From positions 1-42,988 of the forward strand of contig JAAUQZ010000009.1 in NCBI GenBank assembly GCA_012033355.1: DNA of 42,988 bases, in the 5' to 3' direction. Source of the DNA: Leptolyngbyaceae cyanobacterium RM1_406_9 (lineage in GTDB: Bacteria; Cyanobacteriota; Cyanobacteriia; Elainellales; Elainellaceae). The notes below the pieces were generated by a model that did not search any database, was not told the origin of the DNA, and worked only from the letters and a program-made list of their open reading frames with translations. Position numbers and translations under genes: made by a program. This document shows, piece after piece, positions 1 to 6,590 of this stretch; position 1 is the stretch's first letter, and every line of letters begins with the position of its first letter.

Positions 1-57
1 CCATGAAATCTACAGTTCACCTTTCCACTGCAAGAAATATCTAACCTGAATGGTGAT

Positions 58-288
58 TTGACGCAAAAAAGCAGTAGAGAGAAGTCTAAGTTTCTAACAG
101 GTTTAGGACAAGTTTTACTGTCTATTCTGGAAATATTATCTGGCAACAAAGAGCCAAAGATTAGCCAACGACGCGATCGCAGAGGTGAAAGCTTTTGGCG
201 AGTTTATGACCCCATCACTGGTGAATCTGCTCGTTTCAATTCTGAGTTAGAAGTCCGGTTTTGGTTAGAGCAACGCTACTATCGCTAA
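58..288 (+). CDS. Conserved small hypothetical protein
   Basis: A 76-residue basic, soluble protein of unknown function. It starts at a TTG; an in-frame stop lies at 4-6 and no ATG or GTG precedes the TTG in that frame, so the start is the weak point. The N-terminal half is Lys/Ser rich with a hydrophobic stretch (GLGQVLLSILEIL, about residues 16-28). The C-terminal half (FWRVYDPITGE, then FNSELEVRFWLEQRYY) looks like a compact folded unit and is what suggests a real gene. It is followed 32 bases later by a strong hairpin terminator, so the transcript probably ends there. I recognise it only as a cyanobacterial-type orphan; no function is proposed. Confidence 0.6.
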   Translation: MTQKSSREKSKFLTGLGQVLLSILEILSGNKEPKISQRRDRRGESFWRVYDPITGESARFNSELEVRFWLEQRYYR

Positions 289-319
289 TCCCTTTAACGC
301 GCACATTTGAAAACATTTT

Positions 320-350
320 GTAAAAGCCCCTGCTCAGCGGGGGCTTTTAC
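320..350. terminator. Bidirectional hairpin terminator
   Basis: An 11-bp perfect stem (GTAAAAGCCCC with GGGGCTTTTAC) encloses a short loop. The AAAA..TTTT flanks are part of the stem, as in typical cyanobacterial intrinsic terminators. It closes the transcript of the small gene just upstream and insulates the amidotransferase gene. Confidence 0.75.
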
Positions 351-444
351 AAAAAAACGTTTTAATCAAGGTGCGTAGAGCCATACAACATGACCGCATC
401 CCAAACAGGTACATTAAATAGAAATCTCACCCTGACTTGCGATC

Positions 445-1143
445 GTGAGCAAAATTCTTTTAATTGTGCATCAGGAAACGTCTGATCCTGGATTGATTGG
501 GCAAATACTGCGGACGAGAGGATATGAATTAGACACTCGCTGTTTGGCTATGGGCAATCGGCTCCCTGCTGACCCGAACGAACATGAAGGCACCGTCGTT
601 TTTGGTGGCCCGATGAGCGCAAACGACAATAACATTTTGCCTTTCCTTCAGGCTGAGATGGACTGGATTTCTGTTATTCTCAACTCCGGCAAACCTTTTT
701 TAGGAATTTGCTTGGGGGCACAGCTTCTGGCGCGGGTGCTGGGTGCCACAGTCGCGCCGCACCCCGACGGCATTGCAGAAATCGGCTATTTCCCCATACA
801 ACCGACTGCTGTGGGAAAAACCTTTGACCTGCCAAGACAGGTTTACCACTGGCACCGAGAAGGGTTTGAGCTACCCAAAGGAGCAACCTTACTCGCTCAA
901 GGCGAGACATTTATCAATCAGGCTTTCTGCTATGGGCGTGCCTGCGGGCTACAGTTTCACCCTGAAATGACAGAGGCAATGATTGATAAGTGGACAACAC
1001 TGGGAGCGGAACAGCTAACGCTGACAGGTGCCCAGCCTCGGCAACAACAGCTTGAGAAATATCCTGTTTATAGTCCTGCGATCGCCATTTGGTTAGAAAA
1101 ATTTCTCACCCGCTGGCTCGATGACTCAACTTTTGGGAAATGA
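445..1143 (+). CDS. Class I glutamine amidotransferase (GMP synthase-like GATase domain protein)
   Basis: A 232-residue free-standing class I (triad) glutamine amidotransferase, predicted to release ammonia from glutamine or act on a gamma-glutamyl substrate. The nucleophile elbow GICLGAQLL places the catalytic Cys at residue 89; His172 and Glu174 in FHPE complete the triad. The oxyanion-loop motif FGGPMSAND is at 53-61. There is no synthetase domain, so this is the stand-alone type often annotated as GMP synthase glutamine amidotransferase domain-containing; it is not GuaA. The start is GTG; no good ribosome site is visible. Downstream is a 290-base structured spacer, so it is probably monocistronic. 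Substrate unknown; the fold and catalytic residues are clear. Confidence 0.85.
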   Translation: MSKILLIVHQETSDPGLIGQILRTRGYELDTRCLAMGNRLPADPNEHEGTVVFGGPMSANDNNILPFLQAEMDWISVILNSGKPFLGICLGAQLLARVLGATVAPHPDGIAEIGYFPIQPTAVGKTFDLPRQVYHWHREGFELPKGATLLAQGETFINQAFCYGRACGLQFHPEMTEAMIDKWTTLGAEQLTLTGAQPRQQQLEKYPVYSPAIAIWLEKFLTRWLDDSTFGK

Positions 1144-1417
1144 AAGAATAGAAGCATCCGGTTAAGAATTGGGAGGCATGGGAAGTAAACGGGTTGGGAA
1201 CGGTTGCCCAAAGCTGCCAAATATTCTTTCCTGGCTTATAAGGCTAATGTAAAACTCGCCTAAGTTAGCTTGAACAGAGTCAGTTAAAGGCGGTAACCTA
1301 ATGGGGTAACTAGGCTTTGTAAGCTTTTTGCTTGCAGCACACTGGTTTTTGCTCCGGGTTTTTCTTGTAAAATCTAAATCCGGACGAGGGGCGCATCAAT
1401 TGAAACTTACATGAAGG
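1142..1417 (+). other. Gene-poor spacer with several predicted RNA stems
   Basis: This 275-base spacer encodes no convincing protein. By eye it can form a long-range 9-bp closing stem (GAAAGAATA at 1142-1150 with TATTCTTTC at 1222-1230). Further on are a hairpin pairing GGCTAA near 1242 with TTAGCT near 1265 and a 6-bp stem GTAAGC/GCTTGC with a T5 loop near 1320-1336. It could be the leader of the next gene or a small RNA. I could not match it to a known cyanobacterial RNA such as 6S, tmRNA, SRP or RNase P RNA. Confidence 0.3.
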
Positions 1418-1432
1418 TTGCTAGTGAGAGCG

Positions 1433-1750
1433 ATGAGTCATCAAACGCGCGAAAATTCTCTAGAGCGGCGGCGCTTGCTAAAACTTGCAAGGGAATATCG
1501 GCAGAAGGGATATGATGTCATTCTCCATCCTTCTCCAGAAGATTTACCCTCGTCTTTAGCAAAGTGTCCTTTTGATTTGATTGCAGCTAAGTCCGAGAAG
1601 GTTGTGGCGGCTGAGGTGCGGACTCGCGAAAACCTGACGCTGAACGGTTCCTGTGATTTGCGTCGAATGATCGACTTGATAGAGCAGTTGCCAGGGTGGG
1701 AGTTTGAGCTGGTTGTGACCAACCCCCGTAAAAAGTTAAGTGCAGGCTAA
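1433..1750 (+). CDS. Small restriction-endonuclease-like protein (AHJR-like fold, tentative)
   Basis: A 105-residue protein resembling the small REase AHJR-like family, Holliday-junction-resolvase-like PD-(D/E)XK proteins. The start is taken at the ATG with GAGAG just upstream rather than a TTG five codons earlier. An N-terminal helical, Arg-rich segment (ERRRLLKLAREYRQKGYDV) precedes the core. Asp48 in FDLIA and Glu61 in AEVRT sit at the expected acidic positions, but the usual catalytic Lys two residues after the Glu is Arg63 here. It may therefore be a weakened or non-catalytic nuclease. Family assignment is from memory of the sequence pattern, not a search. The downstream spacer holds no partner gene. 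Confidence 0.55.
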   Translation: MSHQTRENSLERRRLLKLAREYRQKGYDVILHPSPEDLPSSLAKCPFDLIAAKSEKVVAAEVRTRENLTLNGSCDLRRMIDLIEQLPGWEFELVVTNPRKKLSAG

Positions 1751-1759
1751 AAGGGCATA

Positions 1760-1790
1760 GGCTGGGTTTCGTGCCTCAAGTCAACCCAAA
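1760..1790. repeat. Decayed copy of a dispersed palindromic repeat
   Basis: The stretch around TGGGTTTCGTGCCTCAAG and the following CAACCCA forms an imperfect palindrome typical of short dispersed repeats in cyanobacterial spacers. It lies in the 130-base spacer between the REase-like gene and the next gene; no coding function is seen here. Confidence 0.35.
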
Positions 1791-1881
1791 ATCTTTGCAC
1801 GTGCTGGTGGGCGTCAGGTTTCACATTGCTTTACCCGTCCCATAGGTCTACGAGAGGCTGATGACGTATGGATAGCGATCG

Positions 1882-2091
1882 CTAAAGATACTGATATTCA
1901 GAAGGTTTTAGCTCTCTCGACTCCTGACGGATGTAACCCCGCATTGCAGCCTGCTGCAATCGGACGAAAGCGTTCAAATCTTCCCAGCCATAGCTAGTCT
2001 TTTGTAGAAGATGTCTCAACTGATTTTCTGCTGCCAGACTCAAGTAGCCCGTCTCTAAAGCACAGCAGACAATTTCACGGATGGAAGACAT
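1882..2091 (-). CDS. Conserved small hypothetical protein
   Basis: A 69-residue all-helical soluble protein of unknown function, read from the ATG (MSSIREIVCC). A GTG three codons upstream is a less likely start; AGGGG lies about nine bases before the ATG. It contains two Cys in tandem near residue 9 and a helical core (AAENQLRHLLQKTSYGWEDL) that looks structurally conserved. The gene sits alone between two converging or unrelated units and ends just before a HIP1-bearing spacer. I recognise the general style of a cyanobacterial small regulatory or adaptor protein but cannot name a family. Confidence 0.6.
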   Translation of the reverse strand: MSSIREIVCCALETGYLSLAAENQLRHLLQKTSYGWEDLNAFVRLQQAAMRGYIRQESRELKPSEYQYL

Positions 2092-2406
2092 AACCAACAC
2101 CCCTAGTAGACGAATGAAACTGCCGTTAAACCTTTTGAGTCAGTCTTAAAATATCGGAGAGTGTCAAAATTCTATAAATACTTGACCACACAATACTACC
2201 CCAGTCAGAAAATGAAAATCCCTCTACCAGGTGAGGATGTTTTGCTCAAGTTTGCTGATCGAAATCTTGCACAAAGATAAAAAGGTATAAATAAAACCCA
2301 GCATGAGCGCTGGGTGTTGTGCTGAGTGCTGTCAGTGTAGGTTCATCTTCACAGCATATTTGAGTTAATTCATCTCTCAATGGGTAGGCGATCGCCACTG
2401 CATTTC
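2092..2406. other. Spacer: promoter side of the 69-aa gene and end of the che operon
   Basis: This 315-base stretch holds no gene. It contains the upstream region of the small minus-strand gene, with a possible TTGACA (minus strand, 2167-2162), and the terminator of the minus-strand histidine kinase operon near 2296-2315. Otherwise nothing stands out. Confidence 0.4.
2296..2315 (-). terminator. Intrinsic terminator of the cheR-cheB-kinase operon
   Basis: On the minus strand ACCCAGC and GCTGGGT form a 7-bp stem with a 6-base loop followed at once by TTTTAT. It is about 90 bases past the kinase stop codon. Confidence 0.65.
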
Positions 2407-4464
2407 TCACACCGATGAGGGGGCGATCGCCTGTTCTGCTAGGGTGGCGATCGCTTGCAGGAGTTCCGTTGCCTCAACAGGTTTAGAAACGTGCATTTGA
2501 AAGCCTGCCAGCAGCACTTGCTTGCGGTCTTCCTCACGAGAATACGCCGTCAGCGCCACCGCTGGAATAGAGCCACCCTCCGTTGGTGACAATCGCCGAA
2601 CCTGACGAATCAAGCTATAGCCGTCCTCTCCGGGCATCCCAATATCGCTGACCAAGATTTTGGGCTGCCAGGATTTTAATAGCTTTAGAGCTTCCTGCAC
2701 TGAAGCAGCCGTTGACACCTCGATTCCTGACTCCGACAGCATCACTGAGAGAACTTCTCGCGTATCTGCCTCATCGTCAACCACCAATACAGTGATGCCC
2801 TTGAGGAAGGGAGAAGGGAGGAGGGAGGAGGGAGGAAGGGATGCGTCTGATGGTTTTGCTGCTGGATTGGCAGTTGAGTTAGGCAACTCATCCTGCTGCC
2901 CTTCGGCGCTCGGAAGGAGAGGGATCTGCACTGTAAAGGAAGCGCCTTGCCCTTCCCCCTCGCTCTCTGCTTGTACGATGCCGTTGTGTAGCTCAACCAG
3001 GTGACGGACAATCGCCAGCCCCAACCCTAAACCATTGTGTGGACGGGTTGTAGTCCCATCTGCCTGACGAAAACGCTCAAACACATGGGGCAGAAAATCA
3101 GGCTTGATGCCAATTCCAGAGTCCGTTACCCGCAGTTGGGTTTGCGCTTCGTGCCGGATCAGCTCCACCCCAATTCGTCCTTGCTCTGGCGTAAACTTGA
3201 TGGCGTTGGTTAATAGGTTCCAGACCACCTGCTGAAGCCGATTGGGATCGCCACAAACCGAAATGGCCGAATCCGCCAGGTTCGTCTCCAGGTGAATAGT
3301 CTTAGCCTCGGCTAACGGACGCACCGAGTCGATCGCCTGCTCCACCACCGAGACAAAATTAATCGGACACAGGTTAAGCCGCAGTTTGCCACGCACGATC
3401 AGCGAGACATCGAGAATGTCTTCGATTAGCTGTGCCTGAGAGCGGGCATTGCGCTCAATGGTTTCCAGGGCACGGGCGGTGGTTTCTTCGTCAAACTTTT
3501 TGGTTCGCAGCAGCCGCGCCCAGCCCATCATCGAGTTTAGCGGCGTTCGCAGTTCGTGCGATAGCACTGCCAAAAACTCATCCTTCATGCGGTTGGCGGC
3601 TTCGGCCTGCTGACGGGCAGCCTGCTCGTGAATGATCTGGACGTGGGCAGCTTCGGCGTGTTTGCGTCCGGTGATGTCTTCAACGGTGCCGACGTGCCCC
3701 ATCAACTCACCTGTGCTGGAAAACATGGGAGACGAGCGTACATGGGTCCAGCGAATTTCACCTGAGCGGGTTTGAAAGCGAAATTCATCAGAATATTCTC
3801 GGACTTCGCGGGTATGGGTAAACCAGTCGTTGATGACTTGCTGCCGATCTTCAGGGTGAATCGACTGGAGCCAGCCGTCGCCTAGCCCATCGCTCGGCGT
3901 AAAGTCACAGATTGCCTGAAGGCGGGGGTTGGTATAAGTGCAGGAACCATTTATATCCGTCAAAAAAATGCCAACTGGGGAGCAAGCGCTGAGCAGCCGA
4001 AACCGCTCTTCACTTTCGCGTAGTTCTGCATTGATGGCGGCAAGCTGTCTGGACTGTCGTTTTACTTCTTCGGTTTTCTTAAAGAGTTCAATGAATACGC
4101 TGACCTTTGATGTGAGAATGTCGGCTTCGATGGGTTTGAGCAGATAGTCTACTGCACCAAGTGAGTAGCCGCGAAAAACTAGATTTTCGCTAGTGTTGAA
4201 GGCGGTGAGAAAAATGATCGGCGTATGACGCGATCGCTCTCGCGTCCGAATCAACGTCGCTGTCTCAAACCCATCCATTCCTGGCATCTGCACGTCTAGC
4301 AAAATTACGGCAAAATCCTGATGCAGCAGGCATCTCAAAGCTTCTTCGCCAGAATGAGCCTTAACCAGGTTTCCGCCCAGTGGATCTAAGATTGCTTCCA
4401 GGGCCAAAAGGTTTTCTGGATAGTCATCCACCAGCAGAATATTGACGTTGAGTTCAAGCTGCAT
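2407..4464 (-). CDS. Hybrid sensor histidine kinase / response regulator (REC-PAS-HisKA-HATPase-REC)
   Basis: A 685-residue cytoplasmic hybrid kinase with no membrane segment. Order: N-terminal receiver (about 6-125, phospho-acceptor Asp57 in LLDVQMPGMDG, Lys110 in LKP), short coiled coil (130-153), PAS sensor (155-268), HisKA with His303 in LSHELRTPLN, HATPase with N-box at 416-420, G1 DSGIGI at 448-453 and G2 GLGLGLAI at 478-485, a low-complexity linker (520-555), and a C-terminal receiver with Asp607. This layout fits phosphorelay proteins encoded with CheB/CheR in cyanobacteria. It follows cheB by four bases, so it is co-transcribed with cheR-cheB; the set probably senses a soluble or redox signal through PAS. 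The linker is encoded by a GGAGGGA-type low-complexity run. Confidence 0.93.
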   Translation of the reverse strand: MQLELNVNILLVDDYPENLLALEAILDPLGGNLVKAHSGEEALRCLLHQDFAVILLDVQMPGMDGFETATLIRTRERSRHTPIIFLTAFNTSENLVFRGYSLGAVDYLLKPIEADILTSKVSVFIELFKKTEEVKRQSRQLAAINAELRESEERFRLLSACSPVGIFLTDINGSCTYTNPRLQAICDFTPSDGLGDGWLQSIHPEDRQQVINDWFTHTREVREYSDEFRFQTRSGEIRWTHVRSSPMFSSTGELMGHVGTVEDITGRKHAEAAHVQIIHEQAARQQAEAANRMKDEFLAVLSHELRTPLNSMMGWARLLRTKKFDEETTARALETIERNARSQAQLIEDILDVSLIVRGKLRLNLCPINFVSVVEQAIDSVRPLAEAKTIHLETNLADSAISVCGDPNRLQQVVWNLLTNAIKFTPEQGRIGVELIRHEAQTQLRVTDSGIGIKPDFLPHVFERFRQADGTTTRPHNGLGLGLAIVRHLVELHNGIVQAESEGEGQGASFTVQIPLLPSAEGQQDELPNSTANPAAKPSDASLPPSSLLPSPFLKGITVLVVDDEADTREVLSVMLSESGIEVSTAASVQEALKLLKSWQPKILVSDIGMPGEDGYSLIRQVRRLSPTEGGSIPAVALTAYSREEDRKQVLLAGFQMHVSKPVEATELLQAIATLAEQAIAPSSV
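2806..2841. repeat. Heptamer-type low-complexity run inside the kinase gene
   Basis: A run of GGGAGGA/GGGAGAA-like units, read on the minus strand as CTCCCTCCTCCC, encodes the Pro/Ser/Leu linker between the HATPase and C-terminal receiver domains. Related CCCTCATCC or CCCCTCGCC runs occur at 20301-20330, 15625-15665 and 42004-42032. Confidence 0.6.
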
Positions 4465-4468
4465 GAGT

Positions 4469-5038
4469 TTATTTCCACACGGGCTGGCAAAGGTTGGTCA
4501 AATGTGGGGCAATGTCTGAAAGGGGTAAAATCCAGTCTACGACAGCGGTGGCGATCGCCGCTTCTGGCATGGTTGCACTCTCGGCGGTGGATGGTTCCTG
4601 GACGATTGTTGACCCACCCTGAGCCTTGATTGCGGCTAATCCTTTTGCCCCATCTTGGTTAGCTCCAGTCAATATAACCCCAATGACAAACTCCCCGTAG
4701 ACATCTGCGGCTGACTCAAACAGCACATCAATAGACGGACGGGCATAAGAAACGGGTTCGTCAGTGGAGAGCGTAAAGTAGTCCGCCTCAACGAGCAGGT
4801 GGTAATCTGATGGGGCAACGTAAACTGTCCCCGGTAGCAGGTCATCTTTGTCTACAACTTCTTTGATGGGCAGGGCAATGTAGGGGCGCAAAAACGAACT
4901 CATCATATCCTCAGAGTCTCTGTGGCGATGCTGGACAACAGCGATCGCAGCCGGAAAATCGGCAGGCAGTTCAGCTAGGAGCAGCTTTAAAGCCGACAGT
5001 CCACCCAACGAGGTGCCGATAACAACCAGCTTAAACAC
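4469..5038 (-). CDS. cheB: Stand-alone CheB-type protein-glutamate methylesterase
   Basis: A 189-residue CheB catalytic domain without its usual receiver. CheB esterases hydrolyse glutamate methyl esters on chemoreceptors. The catalytic triad is visible: Ser10 in GTSLGG, His37 in VVQHRH and Asp129 in GANQDGAKG. The start is GTG, two bases after the cheR stop, giving tight translational coupling; the kinase gene follows four bases after its own stop. The lack of a receiver means activity must be controlled in trans, plausibly by one of the two receivers of the neighbouring kinase. No methyl-accepting receptor is encoded here, so the substrate is unknown. Confidence 0.9.
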   Translation of the reverse strand: MFKLVVIGTSLGGLSALKLLLAELPADFPAAIAVVQHRHRDSEDMMSSFLRPYIALPIKEVVDKDDLLPGTVYVAPSDYHLLVEADYFTLSTDEPVSYARPSIDVLFESAADVYGEFVIGVILTGANQDGAKGLAAIKAQGGSTIVQEPSTAESATMPEAAIATAVVDWILPLSDIAPHLTNLCQPVWK

Positions 5039-5040
5039 CG

Positions 5041-5870
5041 CTAGTGAATCCTCCGGTAAAGCTTTTCACTCCCTTTTAGCTCTTCATAGTAGGCTTCATA
5101 GGGCGTAAATCTGAGCGTTTCTTGTCTTCCTAACCCCAAAATGCCAAACGGACAGAGACTGACATGAAATAGCTCATAAACTCGCTTTTGAAGAGTTTTG
5201 TTGAAATAAATCAAAACATTACGGCAAAGAATTACATTGAACTCATTGAAGGAGCTATCCGTTGCCAGATTGTGCTGCGAGAAGACAATATTTTCCTTCA
5301 AAGAAGAGCGAAAAATAGCACTATCATAGGCTGCTGTATAGTACTCAGAAAACGAGCGCTTTCCCCCTGCCTTAAGGTAGAGTTGGGTATATTCTTGCAT
5401 CAATTGCAGCGAAAAAATTCCACTCTTCGCCTGCTTTAACACCATTTCGTTCATATCCGTAGCATAGATTCGGCAACGCGGGTAAAGCCCTTCTTCTTCT
5501 AACAAAATTGCCATTGAATAGACTTCTTGCCCCGTCGAACAGCCCGCGTGCCAGATGCGAATAAAGGGGTAAGTGCGTAGGATAGGCACTATTTTTCTCG
5601 AAACGCTAAGAAAAAGTTGGGGTTGCGAAACATTGCCGTGACGTTGACCGAAAGCCCTAACAGAAAACGATCGAGGCAAGCCGGATCGTGCAGTACTTTT
5701 TCTAGCAGTGCCGAGACGGTGGGCAGCTTCTCTGAGCGAATGATGTTCCAAATGCGCCGCTTTAAGGAAGAGGGGGCGTAGTTGCGAAAATCAAATCCGT
5801 AGTAGCGGTATACCCCCTCTAAAAGTAGCTGAACCTCAATATCCTCCAGTTTAGATTTAGTTAAAGTCAT
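5041..5870 (-). pseudogene. cheR: CheR-type protein-glutamate O-methyltransferase, interrupted by a one-base frameshift
   Basis: SAM-dependent methyltransferase of the CheR family, partner of CheB. The first frame (5870 to 5589) carries the helical N-domain (GVYRYYGFDFRNYAPSSLKR, then VTAMFRNPNFFLAF). The second frame continues with WHAGCSTGQEVYS, the SAM-binding loop, then YATDMNE and ILCRNVLIYF. The join is at an A5 run on the minus strand (5592-5596): one additional A would give FREKIVPILRTYPFIRIW uninterrupted, the family consensus. Restored length is about 276 residues, normal for CheR. The cause may be a sequencing error, a real mutation, or slippage at AAA-TAG. It heads the cheR-cheB-kinase operon. 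Confidence 0.88.
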
Positions 5871-6134
5871 AGTTGATCCGATGCTACAGAACTGAGGACT
5901 GAGATAAACTGAGAACTTCAGGGCTGGAGCGGCTTTTCTATTGAATTAATTACCATTTTCAAAACAGGTTGGCGATCGCACCCCTACCAACGTTGAGATT
6001 TACAAACCTGATCTATAAGCTGATTTACATCATGACGTAAGACCAGTCTTTAGTCCTCAGTCTTAGGCCAGGAGTAGAATCAGAGACAAGTGACAGACTA
6101 AACTTTTCAAGCCTTCTCTTACTTCAGTTTCTAA
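5871..6134. other. Upstream region of the cheR operon
   Basis: No gene seen. The region includes one HIP1 site and AT-rich stretches compatible with a minus-strand promoter for the che operon, but no convincing -35/-10 pair was identified. Confidence 0.3.
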
Positions 6135-6381
6135 GTTCTCAGTTCAAAAACCGAAGTTCTCAGTTCAAAGCATGAGATTCCCAGTTCAGAAAAGCAACGC
6201 TCCAGGTTCAAACAGCAACGCTCCAGGTTCAAACAGCAACGCTCCAGGTTCAAACAGCAATACTCCAGGTTCAAACAGCAATACTCCAGGTTCAAACAGC
6301 AATACTCCAGGTTTAAGCAGCAATACTCCAGGTTTAAGCAGCAATACTCCAGGTTTAAGCAGCAACGTTCCGAGTTTAAAT
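6135..6381. repeat. Tandem array of about twelve 21-bp units
   Basis: Units of exactly 21 bp run from 6135 to 6381. The core shared by most is CCAGGTTCAAACAGCAA. The first three units (6135-6197) and the last (6361-6381) are diverged; the central ones differ mainly at two positions (AACGCT or AATACT; TTCAAAC or TTTAAGC). Since 21 is a multiple of three, several frames stay open: plus reads a heptapeptide like NTPGSNS, minus reads CCLNLEY. The TTCAAAC-to-TTTAAGC change is silent only in the minus CCLNLEY frame. No ribosome site or conserved protein supports a gene on either strand, so I treat it as a minisatellite. Confidence 0.85.
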
Positions 6382-6590
6382 AGAACTTGCAGCATCTCTC
6401 AAATGAATAAACCAAACGCAGAGGCAAACGTCCGTTCGCCTCCTACCAGAATTTACGTTTTACACAAGCAAATTGTAGGGTGGGCATCGCCCACGAAACG
6501 GGACTGGGAATTCCGGCTGAAATTCTTATCCAACCCTATGAGTCAGCACAAACTCCTGCTTAATAGTTTCCAATGTGCATCAGTTACGTA
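6382..6590. other. Spacer downstream of the amylase gene with a dispersed palindrome
   Basis: No gene. At about 6477-6496 the sequence GTGGGCATCGCCCAC forms a 6-bp stem, a repeat type common in cyanobacterial spacers, and might serve as a weak terminator for the minus-strand amylase gene. Confidence 0.35.

Noticed and set aside
1142-1417. Known RNA (6S, tmRNA, cobalamin riboswitch)
   Set aside because: None of the invariant sequences of those RNAs is present and the ends do not pair as in 6S.
6131-6427. Minus-strand CCLNLEY repeat protein
   Set aside because: Slight sign of silent substitution, but very Cys-rich composition, no start signal and no recognisable family; left as a finding only.
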